Shown here: piece after piece, positions 41,705 to 49,390 of the stretch
Layout: each line of letters begins with the position of its first letter
Numbering within the stretch: the first letter of the stretch is position 1
NCBI GenBank assembly: GCA_024398875.1
Contig: JAKSIJ010000004.1
Coordinates: 62,001-126,000, forward strand
Direction of reading: 5' to 3'
DNA: 64,000 bases
DNA from: Fibrobacter sp.
GTDB taxonomy: Bacteria > Fibrobacterota > Fibrobacteria > Fibrobacterales > Fibrobacteraceae
The notes under the pieces: model-generated
Told to the model about the DNA's origin: nothing
The model's input: only the letters and a program-made list of their open reading frames with translations
Databases searched by the model: none
Position numbers and translations under genes: made by a program

Positions 41705-42994
41705 ATGCAAACTCCTGGAAAGGACTATCTGAATTCCCGACTGATGTTCGGGATGCAGCCGGGGCTCAAGAATACCTACGACCTTTGTGATGCTTTGGGA
41801 AATCCAGAGCGCAGTTTCAAGTCCATCCATGTGGTGGGAACTAATGGCAAAGGTTCTACAGCCTTTTATTTGGCTGGGATTCTCAAGGCTCACGGCTACA
41901 AGGTGGGCTTCTATTCCAGCCCGCACCTCATCAGCCTTCAGGAGCGCATTCGCGTTGATGACGTCTCTATTCCGGCGGCGGATTTGGATCGCCTTTTGTT
42001 GCAGGTGAAATCCGCGGCAGAGAAGATTCAGGTGGAGCCCACTTTTTTTGAGGTGGTGACCATCGCTGCATTCTTGTACTACAAAGAACAACAGATTGAT
42101 GTTGCTGTTTTGGAGGCTGGAATGGGCGGCCGTTTGGATAGTACTGCTTGTGCCCGCGGTGGCATTGCGGTTCTGACAAGTATCGGGCTCGAACATACAG
42201 AAGTCTTAGGCCCTACGGAAGAGGCTATCCTGAAAGAAAAGATGGCAGTTCTCTGCGAGCGGAAGCGGGCTACTGGCCCTCAGGCCTATGTGGTGGGCGG
42301 CATTTCCGGGAAGCTTCTGGATGCGGCCCGCTTTTATGCGGAGTCCCGCGGCATTCCTTGCCATGTCCCGAAGGTTCGTGAAGATATCGCGCTCCCGAAC
42401 TTGGGTCGGCATTATGCGGAAAACGCCAGCCTTTCAATGCGGGCCGCACAGCTGTTTGTTGCCCGTAGTGGAAAAACTTTTGATGAAACGCTGGCACTGG
42501 ATTGCCTGAAAACGCGGTCCTGGGCCGGACGCATGCAGCTTTTGCGGGATAAGGAAGGCCATGTCCACTATATTCTAGACGGGGCCCACAACTCTCATGC
42601 GGTGCGCCGCCTGGTGGAAACGCTGCAGCAGTATTATCCCGGACAAAAGTTCCGTTGCGTTTTTGGCGCCCTCAAGGATAAGGACGTGGATGTAATGCTC
42701 AAGATGATGGAGCCTGTGGTTTCTGAATGGCATTTGACCCGCACTCCCTACCCACGGTTCCGTGAGCTGGAAGATTTGCGAAGTCTCGTAGAAAATTGTG
42801 GCCTGAGGGTGGCTAATGCAGAACCCATCAGCAAGGCGTTCCTGGAGTCCGCGGTTGACCCGTCTATTCCAACCCCTGTTCTTATAACAGGCTCTCTCTA
42901 CATGATTGGTGCTGCCATTGAACTTTTGAAAAACGATTTCGAGGAACTGCAGTTTTTCCGTGGCCTAGAACCCACCACAAACGAACATCGTTGA
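41705..42994 (+). CDS. folC: Folylpolyglutamate synthase / dihydrofolate synthase
   Basis: A 429-residue Mur-ligase-type enzyme that adds glutamate to folates. Motifs are the P-loop VGTNGKGSTAFYLAG, SSPHLISLQERIR, VLEAGMGGRLDSTA, SIGLEHTEVLG and the C-terminal DGAHNSHAVRRLV. ATG 41705 gives the family's usual N-terminus; an ATG 54 bases upstream would lie inside the superoxide reductase gene. It shares the folate theme with thyA and folA 6 kb upstream. Confidence 0.93.
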   Translation: MQTPGKDYLNSRLMFGMQPGLKNTYDLCDALGNPERSFKSIHVVGTNGKGSTAFYLAGILKAHGYKVGFYSSPHLISLQERIRVDDVSIPAADLDRLLLQVKSAAEKIQVEPTFFEVVTIAAFLYYKEQQIDVAVLEAGMGGRLDSTACARGGIAVLTSIGLEHTEVLGPTEEAILKEKMAVLCERKRATGPQAYVVGGISGKLLDAARFYAESRGIPCHVPKVREDIALPNLGRHYAENASLSMRAAQLFVARSGKTFDETLALDCLKTRSWAGRMQLLRDKEGHVHYILDGAHNSHAVRRLVETLQQYYPGQKFRCVFGALKDKDVDVMLKMMEPVVSEWHLTRTPYPRFRELEDLRSLVENCGLRVANAEPISKAFLESAVDPSIPTPVLITGSLYMIGAAIELLKNDFEELQFFRGLEPTTNEHR

Positions 42995-43018
42995 CCTTTT
43001 CCTAAAACAAACTATATT
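42991..43018 (+). promoter_or_regulatory. Predicted leaderless promoter of the 43025 envelope operon
   Basis: TTGACC at 42991-42996, 16 bases, TATATT at 43013-43018, then six bases to ATG 43025. The -35 box overlaps the end of folC (TGA at 42992-42994). Confidence 0.7.
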
Positions 43019-43024
43019 TTGAAC

Positions 43025-44215
43025 ATGCGATTTTCTCATGTTCCTTTTGACATTTTCGTTGTTCGGCTGACACAGGTTTTGCTGGTTTTGACCTCTGTTA
43101 TTGCGCTTTCTGCATGTGCCGGTTCCCAAGATTCAAATGCTGATGAAGTCCGTGCTCGTGCCCATGGCGGCTACGATGCGCTGGACAGAGAAATTGATGA
43201 TGGCTCCTCTGCGAATTCCTGGGCGGCGACAAAACCCGCGACATCCACGAGGAATGGTGGCGATTTTATCCAGGTGGACGACTCAAAATCCATGATGGAG
43301 CATCTTGCTTTAGTATCTTGCGCAGATGCGAGTTTCATAAAGGGTTTTGGCATTGCGGATGACCCGCGCAAGGCTCTTCTTCAGGCACAAAAGAGTATTG
43401 CTGAACAGATTCAGTCGGAAGTTTCTTCGAAGACGGAAATGTCTGTGCAGGAAAACGAATATGGCAAGGATGTGGCTACGGAATCCTCCTATTCCATGAA
43501 GGCGATGGTTTCTTCACGGTTGGAAAATGCCCAAGATGCCAAAGCTATAGCAAACCTGAAACAGGGAGCGCAGTTTGGTGTTGTCGCCTGTATGTCCAAG
43601 ACGGATGCGGCAGCGCCCTTCATGCGGGATTTTGAATCTTTGCGGGATTCCACGCTCCTTCTTTCCAAAATTTTTGCGGAACAGAAACATCCCGTCGAAA
43701 AGGCCAATGCCTATAAGCAGGCGAAAAACACATTCGCCCGAATGCTCGCTGCGGAACATATTCTGCAGGGCTTGGGTGTGAATGCGCAGAATGAAGCGAA
43801 GGATGCCTTTAAGACAATGCAAAAAGACTATAATGTATTCCGTTCCCAGTATGCGTTTTATTTCAGTTCCAATGGAACTGAGGGCGAACCCGCGAAATGG
43901 TCCGGCCTTGTGTTTCAGAGACTTGCTGCGAATTATGCCGTTCAGAATGCGGCTTGCGAAATGGGCTTGAAACTGACCCTGACTCCATCGAATGTGGAAT
44001 GTAAGGAAGGTAGCTTGGGTATCTCCTGTGTGCTGGATATGAATTTGAATGGCTCCAGTTGCCAAGGCGAGAGCTTCTTTGCATTGAATGCCAAAGTGAA
44101 GGGTGTGGGACGCTATGATGAGGACGAAGCCAGGGCCCGCTTGGAAGAGAACGTCAAGGCTGGCGATTGGTTCGAGGAGTGGAAGTCGACCCTGGACCAG
44201 TGGAGATTGGAATGA
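43025..44215 (+). CDS. LPP20-like lipoprotein, first gene of the envelope operon
   Basis: A 396-residue lipoprotein with lipobox SACAG near residue 30. After a polar linker, GFGIADDPRKALLQAQKSIAEQIQSEVSS... fits the LPP20-type helix-strand domain (residues about 105-200), which is also found in the smaller lipoprotein at 50428-50976. The C-terminal half is unknown, with paired cysteines (NVECKEGSLGISC and SSCQGES). It starts without a ribosome site behind a good promoter and overlaps the thioredoxin-fold gene by four bases. Confidence 0.75.
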   Translation: MRFSHVPFDIFVVRLTQVLLVLTSVIALSACAGSQDSNADEVRARAHGGYDALDREIDDGSSANSWAATKPATSTRNGGDFIQVDDSKSMMEHLALVSCADASFIKGFGIADDPRKALLQAQKSIAEQIQSEVSSKTEMSVQENEYGKDVATESSYSMKAMVSSRLENAQDAKAIANLKQGAQFGVVACMSKTDAAAPFMRDFESLRDSTLLLSKIFAEQKHPVEKANAYKQAKNTFARMLAAEHILQGLGVNAQNEAKDAFKTMQKDYNVFRSQYAFYFSSNGTEGEPAKWSGLVFQRLAANYAVQNAACEMGLKLTLTPSNVECKEGSLGISCVLDMNLNGSSCQGESFFALNAKVKGVGRYDEDEARARLEENVKAGDWFEEWKSTLDQWRLE

Positions 44216-44766
44216 ACCGCATTGCCACATTCATTGTAATCTTCTTTGCGTCGTTCTGCTTGACATTTGCCCAGCCCAATGCATCTCCGTCTGCCGAAAT
44301 CAAGTTGCCGGCTACTTTGACCGATTCCATTCCCTGGTTTGCAGTTCGAGAATTGAACGAGGCCAACTCTCCCTTTACAAAAAATCATTTATCTAAAATT
44401 GCGGAAGGGAACAATCGTGTCGCCCTGGTTTATTTTGCCACCTGGTGCCTTCCTTGCCGTGCGGGAGTGAAACGTTTGGCAGAAAATGCCTCGGCGCTCC
44501 AGCAGAATAAAATGCAGGTGGTCCTGGTGAACATCGGTGAACGGGACGAGGAACAGATAAAGAATTGGGTAGAGAAGGTAGGCGCGTCTGATTTCAAGGT
44601 AATCATGGACCCCTTCAAACGTCTTACGGAAGGCTTTGGCTTGGTGAAAGAGGGGGAGGACATTAGCCTACCTCGTTCGGTGGTGGTTGATGGAAAATTG
44701 AAGCCTTTGTTTATGCTTGGAGAGGAAGGCTCCGATTGGCCCCAGGTACTTTGGGAAAAGAAGTGA
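44212..44766 (+). CDS. Exported thioredoxin-fold protein (TlpA/ResA-like)
   Basis: A 184-residue protein with a signal peptide (FIVIFFASFCLTFAQ) and a thioredoxin fold with the active site ATWCLPCRAGVKRL (Cys-Leu-Pro-Cys). The cis-Pro region is SLPRSVVVDG. ATGA overlap with the LPP20-like gene shows co-translation. An exported thiol-disulfide protein next to a lipoprotein with several cysteines suggests it acts on them or on the PEGA protein downstream. Function is inferred. Confidence 0.85.
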   Translation: MNRIATFIVIFFASFCLTFAQPNASPSAEIKLPATLTDSIPWFAVRELNEANSPFTKNHLSKIAEGNNRVALVYFATWCLPCRAGVKRLAENASALQQNKMQVVLVNIGERDEEQIKNWVEKVGASDFKVIMDPFKRLTEGFGLVKEGEDISLPRSVVVDGKLKPLFMLGEEGSDWPQVLWEKK

Positions 44767-44784
44767 TTTTATTATTTTTATGAT

Positions 44785-46380
44785 ATGAATCGCTTCTTTT
44801 TTGATTTTGCGAAATTGGCATGCCTTACCGTCGTTGTTTTGGCGCTGGGGTGCCCAGTTGCTGTTTTTGCAAAATATGTGGCGGTTCTCGAGACCGTTTC
44901 TCCCAACAACAAGCTGCTTACCATAGAGGAGCGTCAGTACCTTACCGATGTTCTGCGCAGTCAGGCGGTAAAGAGTTTGCCTGCCGAGCAGAATTTCACC
45001 ATCATGACGCGAGAAAACATAAACGTCATGCTTCCGCCGGGAAAATCCATCGAGGATTGCGAAGGAAGCTGCCTTGCCGAGACGGGGAAGAATATTGCTG
45101 CAGATTATGTGGCCCAGGCCCGCATCACGGAATTTGGCGGGAGTCTCGCTATCAGCGCCGAGGTCTATGAAACGGCGGGCAATAAACTCCTTGCCAGTTT
45201 TAACGGCCGTGGGAATAGCGTGACCGAGTTGGAACAGATTATCAAGGACGAATCGCCAGAGTTCTTCAAGAAAGTCAAGGGCGGAAATACTGGTTGGGGC
45301 GGTGTTGCCGGCTTCGGCAATTTCAGTACTGGTGGCGATTTTGCGGTTCAGGGAGTGCAGTCCTTCATCATGGAAGTCTCCAGTGAGCCTGCTGGAGCGT
45401 CCCTGAGTATCGATGGCCGCCCCATAACAAAGTGCACATCGACCCCCTGCAGGGTCCAGGTGGAAGTGGGGGAGCATCGCTTCCTGCTGGTCAAGGACCA
45501 GTATGAAGATGCAGATACTTTGTTTACAGTCTCTGCCGAAAGTAAGGTTCTGCGCATGAAACTGGAACCGAATTTTGGCTCGATTTATATAAATCCCTTG
45601 ATGCCCGGCAATTTGGGAAATCCGAGGAACTTGCGCATAAATGTGGATGGGGAACCCTTGAATGGCCATAGTAGGAATATTGCGCCTGGCGTGCATAAGG
45701 TGACTGTGACTCACCCCTGCTATGATCCGCTTGAGTTTTCCGTGGGCATAGAAAAAGGGAAGACGTCGAGTTATACGGAACCCTTGAAACGGGGTGTTGG
45801 CGGACTGAAGTTGACGGCTCTTTGGAATGGGGAGCCCCAGCCGGTGGGCGTTTTTGTGGATGGGAAAGAGGTGGGGAGCACTCCCTTTTTGGGAACGGTT
45901 CCTCTCTGTGCCACGGTTGCTGTGGGAGAGGGTTACACCCGGGAAGCCGTGGCTGTGGAACTCAAGTGGCATGAGACAGTCGAGTATGAGCATGTGCTGA
46001 AGAATGCTCCTATGGCTGTGGCGACCAGCACTGCGGCGGATACCGCCCGTGAAAAGGCCCATAAGGCTTATGCCGAGTTGGATGGTAACCCGTGGAATGA
46101 ACAGCCTGCAGGTGAAAGCGTGCCTACGAACATTGAAGAGGAGGATGGCGGAATCCACTGGGTTCCTGTTGGTATATCTGCGGCAGTTCTCGTGGCGGGG
46201 ACGGTGCTTGCCATTGTGGGTAACTCCCAAGCGAAGGATACCTATGATAGCGGCGTATCAGATGCGGATGAGTACCATAAGGCGAAGGATGACATTCATT
46301 CGGCACAAACTATGAGAACCGTGGGCATCGGAATTGCCATTGCCGGTGCGGTTGGCCTTGGCCTGAGTTTCGCGTTTTAG
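44785..46380 (+). CDS. Envelope protein with CsgG/FlgO-like N-terminus, PEGA repeats and C-terminal membrane segments
   Basis: A 531-residue protein. After the signal peptide, YVAVLETVSPNNKLLTIEER...FTIMTRENINVML...IAADYVAQARITEFGGSLAI resembles the CsgG/TolB-N-like fold used by secretion-linked outer-membrane proteins. From about 200 on there are PEGA-type repeats (VSSEPAGASLSIDGRPI, PCRVQVEVGEHRF, NLRINVDGEPLNGHSRNIAP), then two hydrophobic stretches (about 455-475 and 510-530). PEGA domains bind or decorate surface structures. It lies 18 bases after the thioredoxin-like gene. Confidence 0.75.
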   Translation: MNRFFFDFAKLACLTVVVLALGCPVAVFAKYVAVLETVSPNNKLLTIEERQYLTDVLRSQAVKSLPAEQNFTIMTRENINVMLPPGKSIEDCEGSCLAETGKNIAADYVAQARITEFGGSLAISAEVYETAGNKLLASFNGRGNSVTELEQIIKDESPEFFKKVKGGNTGWGGVAGFGNFSTGGDFAVQGVQSFIMEVSSEPAGASLSIDGRPITKCTSTPCRVQVEVGEHRFLLVKDQYEDADTLFTVSAESKVLRMKLEPNFGSIYINPLMPGNLGNPRNLRINVDGEPLNGHSRNIAPGVHKVTVTHPCYDPLEFSVGIEKGKTSSYTEPLKRGVGGLKLTALWNGEPQPVGVFVDGKEVGSTPFLGTVPLCATVAVGEGYTREAVAVELKWHETVEYEHVLKNAPMAVATSTAADTAREKAHKAYAELDGNPWNEQPAGESVPTNIEEEDGGIHWVPVGISAAVLVAGTVLAIVGNSQAKDTYDSGVSDADEYHKAKDDIHSAQTMRTVGIGIAIAGAVGLGLSFAF

Positions 46381-46391
46381 GGAGGGTGAAG

Positions 46392-48575
46392 ATGGGAAAT
46401 AGAAATTGCGCGCTCTTCCTTCTGAACCTCCTTGTGGCGTTTGCTCTCATTGCCTGCACGGATTACGAGGAATTGCTGGAAGATGATTACGGGTATTTGC
46501 TGATAGGGACTGAAGAAGATAGGGAAGAGGAATCTTCCTCCAGTAGTTCTGATTTGCTGTCATCCTCGGCTACGTTTGAGGAACCAGACGACTTCGATGA
46601 TGAAGAGGAAAGTAGTTCTAGTAGAGAGACATCCTCGGCAACGACCGGGGATTCTGAGTCTTCTTCATCAATTGCAGATGCTGTTTGCTATGGAGAATAT
46701 GGTGCTGATTACACTTGTGTCACCACGAAATATCTGAATCAAAGCATGCTTGTTGCTAATGGCTATGGCGAGTTTGTGGACACTCGCGACAACCAGGTTT
46801 ACAAAACCGTGACCATTGGCGACCAGACTTGGATGGCTCAGAATTTGAACTATAACTATAATGAAGGAACTGCGAAGAGTTATTGCTACAACGACAAGGT
46901 CGACTCGTGCTTCAAGTATGGCCGCTTATATTTATGGAGTGCCGCTATGGACTCCGCAGGGGTGTTCTCCACAAGCGGTGAAGGTTGCGGCTATGGCAAG
47001 ACATGTTCTGCGAATGGACCCATCCGAGGGGTCTGCCCTGAAGGTTGGCACCTGCCAGGTTTAGCCGAATGGAAAAACTTGCTTGAACCTATGGCAACAA
47101 GTGTGGGCGATTACTCCTCATACTGGTATTATTATGGGGCTGGTAGAATGTTGAAGTCGGAGGATGGATGGAAGTATAATTCCGAGTCAACGGAGGGTAT
47201 CGACTACTACGGCTTTTCCGCTCTCCCTGCAGGCGACCGGAGCAGCTATGACGGTTTCTATGGTGCCGGTGCCAGCGACAATGCCTCCTTCTGGTCGTCT
47301 AGCGAGTACGATGGCTACTTCGCCTACTACGTGTACTTGTGCTACGGCGACGAGCTTGCCCTCCTGTACTACTACATTGAGAGCAACGCGTTTTCCGTTC
47401 GTTGTGTCCAGAACTCCAATGGCGATGCCATTTCCTCCAGCAGTGAAGCCGAAAGCAGTTCTAGCACAATGTCATCCTCGTCCTTGATTGAGGAACCTGA
47501 ATCCTCTTCCTCCAGCGTCATTGCGAGCTCCTCGGGAGCGAAACAATCCAGTTCCAGCAGTGAAGAGGAAAGTTCCTCTAGCGAGGAGGAGAGCAGTAGT
47601 AGTGAAGATGAAAGTTCTTCCTCTAGCGTCATTGCGAGCTCCTCGGGAGCGAAGCAATCCAGCAGCAGTAGCGAAGAGGAAAGTTCCTCTAGCGAGGAGG
47701 AGAGCAGTAGTAGCGAAGATGAAAGTTCTTCTTCCAGCGTCATTGCGAGCAGCTCGTCTGCGAAGCAATCCAGCAGCAGTAGCGAAGAGGAAAGTTCCTC
47801 CAGCGAGGAAGAAAGCAGTTCCAGTGAAGCGGTGGCGGAGGTGAAAACTTCGGGCTACTACGAGAAGTATTGCCCTGCGGGCCATACTTGCAAGGATGCC
47901 GCCCCGTCCACATATCTGAAGAGCGGCATCACCTACGGGGAGATTTTGGACACCCGCGACGACCAGGTGTACAAGGTGGTGACCATCGGCACCCAGACCT
48001 GGATGGCTCAGAATCTGAACTATGCTCCAGACGAAAATCATGTGCACTCCTTGGGCGATGATGCCTGGAGCGGCTGCTTCAACAATTCTGCGGATTCCTG
48101 CGCCAAGTACGGTCGCCTGTACACCTGGGAAGTGGCCATGAACGATGCGAACTGCGTCTATGGCAACACATGTTCACCCAGCGGCCTCATTCGTGGTGTC
48201 TGCCCCGAAGGCTGGCACCTGCCGAGCTATGGGGAATTTGAAACACTCATCAATTATATTGACCCGGATTTCGGATATGGTCATACTGACGATGCTATTT
48301 CGTCGACTGCAGGTTATTACCTAAAAGCAACCGGTGGCTGGAATGGTGGTGGAAACGGCGAAGACACCCATGGTTTCTCGGCGCTCCCTGGTGGCAACTA
48401 CTACGCCGGCAATGTGGACTTCTACGATGTGGGCTACCGCGCCTACTTCTGGAGTTCTACGGAGTACAATAGCATCCGCGCTTACTACTTGTACCTGTAC
48501 TACGGCGATGACGACGCAATCCTCTACTGGGACTACAAGGATAACACAAGGTCGGTTCGTTGTCTTAAGGATTGA
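46392..48575 (+). CDS. Lipoprotein with two FISUMP domains and a Ser/Glu-rich linker
   Basis: A 727-residue lipoprotein (lipobox IACTD). Two copies of the Fibrobacter succinogenes major paralogous domain are visible, at about 115-340 and 530-727. Each has TRDNQVYKTVTIGDQTWMAQ or its variant, NLNY, YGRLYLW or YGRLYTW, GVCPEGWHLP, FSALP, FWSS and SVRCV or SVRCL. They are joined by a Ser/Glu linker with three 37-residue repeats. Such proteins are surface-exposed in fibre-degrading Fibrobacter; the function is not known. GGAGGG five bases before ATG 46392 sets the start. It is the last gene of the 43025 operon, and its stop lies in a hairpin. Confidence 0.9.
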   Translation: MGNRNCALFLLNLLVAFALIACTDYEELLEDDYGYLLIGTEEDREEESSSSSSDLLSSSATFEEPDDFDDEEESSSSRETSSATTGDSESSSSIADAVCYGEYGADYTCVTTKYLNQSMLVANGYGEFVDTRDNQVYKTVTIGDQTWMAQNLNYNYNEGTAKSYCYNDKVDSCFKYGRLYLWSAAMDSAGVFSTSGEGCGYGKTCSANGPIRGVCPEGWHLPGLAEWKNLLEPMATSVGDYSSYWYYYGAGRMLKSEDGWKYNSESTEGIDYYGFSALPAGDRSSYDGFYGAGASDNASFWSSSEYDGYFAYYVYLCYGDELALLYYYIESNAFSVRCVQNSNGDAISSSSEAESSSSTMSSSSLIEEPESSSSSVIASSSGAKQSSSSSEEESSSSEEESSSSEDESSSSSVIASSSGAKQSSSSSEEESSSSEEESSSSEDESSSSSVIASSSSAKQSSSSSEEESSSSEEESSSSEAVAEVKTSGYYEKYCPAGHTCKDAAPSTYLKSGITYGEILDTRDDQVYKVVTIGTQTWMAQNLNYAPDENHVHSLGDDAWSGCFNNSADSCAKYGRLYTWEVAMNDANCVYGNTCSPSGLIRGVCPEGWHLPSYGEFETLINYIDPDFGYGHTDDAISSTAGYYLKATGGWNGGGNGEDTHGFSALPGGNYYAGNVDFYDVGYRAYFWSSTEYNSIRAYYLYLYYGDDDAILYWDYKDNTRSVRCLKD
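47516..47771 (+). repeat. Three 111-bp linker repeats carrying the GTCATTGCGAGC / GCGAAGCAATCC element
   Basis: At 47516-47549, 47627-47660 and 47738-47771 the coding strand reads CGTCATTGCGAGC, nine variable bases, then GCGAAGCAATCC (first copy GCGAAACAATCC). The spacing is 111 bases, that is 37 codons, translated as VIASSSGAKQSS plus Ser/Glu runs. The reverse complement of the intergenic sequence at 49031-49063 has the same two blocks with eight bases between them. Confidence 0.9.
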
Positions 48576-48596
48576 TTCAAAGCTGTGCTTTGAATC
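48574..48596. repeat. Perfect hairpin over the FISUMP stop codon
   Basis: GATTCAAAGC and GCTTTGAATC around TGT. The stop TGA (48573-48575) overlaps the left arm. The core is shared with the hisB hairpin (21118-21146); the outer arms differ but are complementary in each case. Confidence 0.85.
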
Positions 48597-49199
48597 GGTC
48601 CTATGCCGCTCGGTTATGACGGTAAACAAGTTTACCGTCGCAACCCTCGCTTGTCAAGGACTCCATCTAGACCGGCGCAAGCCGGACTAGCAGGCGCCTA
48701 GGGGCCCCTTTGGGGAAGGCGCCTAACGGAAAATGGACCGCGCGAAGTGCGGTAGGCGGTCCAACCATTTCTATTCACAAAAATAATGTCAAAAACTGAC
48801 ATTAATTCAACCAACCCATTTCAATCCATACCACATAATTCAAAATTAGTGCTTCGCACACATTTTGACTTTGGCTCGGCAGTGTGCCTGCAAGCAGTCC
48901 CGTTGCCCTCGCCTCGACAAAATTCATAATTCATAATTCATAATTGCCTCGGGAGAATTTACCGCCCGAGGCTTAATTCAGCATTCCGCATTCAGCATTC
49001 TGCATTCATACTTCATAATTAACATCCCGTGGATTGCTTCGCCCTAAATGGCTCGCAATGACGTTTCTGAATCAATTCAAAATTCACAATTATCTCTGGA
49101 AATAACTTCGTCCGAGATAATTCTCATACCTCATACTTCATAATTAACATCTCGTGGATCGCCACACCCTAAAGGGCTCGCGATGACGAAATAAGACGA
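48597..49199. repeat. Gene-free, repeat- and hairpin-rich region
   Basis: No gene is supported. From 48618 to about 48765 several stems follow one another: GACGGTAAAC/GTTTACCGTC (48618-48639), CCGGC-GCAA-GCCGG, two AGGCGCCT blocks around a GGGGCCCC core, and GGACCGC/GCGGTCC. From 48900 on there are TTCATAATT arrays, a TTCAGCATTCTGCATTC copy (48977-49007) and two direct 57-bp repeats (49007-49063 and 49132-49188) that include the GGATTGCTTCGCCC...GCTCGCAATGACG element. Confidence 0.8.
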
Positions 49200-49225
49200 T
49201 TTTTGCTAACAACTGTTAGCAAAAA
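49200..49225. promoter_or_regulatory. Palindrome TTTTTGCTAACA-AC-TGTTAGCAAAAA, possible operator
   Basis: Two perfect 12-base arms around AC, followed at 49229-49238 by a second palindrome AACAGCTGTT. The core resembles the 9386-9405 palindrome. It lies about 55 bases upstream of the TATATT box (49280-49285) of the Rpn-type gene. Confidence 0.5.
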
Positions 49226-49279
49226 GACAACAGCTGTTTGCAAATTCGCATAAAACTCGTTTTTCGCACACCCATTTAG

Positions 49280-49390
49280 TATATTCCCCTCCTCGCCGGA
49301 CAACCGGCAGACATCATTTATTGGAAGATCGCATGCTCGCGTGTCACAGCGGCTGCGATCTTTTTTTATGCCTGTAATAAGGAGTAAAAT
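49280..49390 (+). promoter_or_regulatory. Promoter and structured leader of the Rpn-type gene
   Basis: TATATT at 49280-49285 would start transcription near 49292. The leader then holds a small stem GCCGG-ACAA-CCGGC (49295-49308) and a terminator-like stem AAGATCGCA/TGCGATCTT (49325-49362) running into TTTTTTT, all before AAGGAG and ATG 49391. Most transcripts could stop before the gene, or give a short RNA. Confidence 0.55.

Noticed and set aside
47516-47830. Regular repeats that might be taken for a CRISPR array
   Set aside because: The units are tandem, in frame, encode Ser/Glu linker and have no unique spacers. No cas genes are present.
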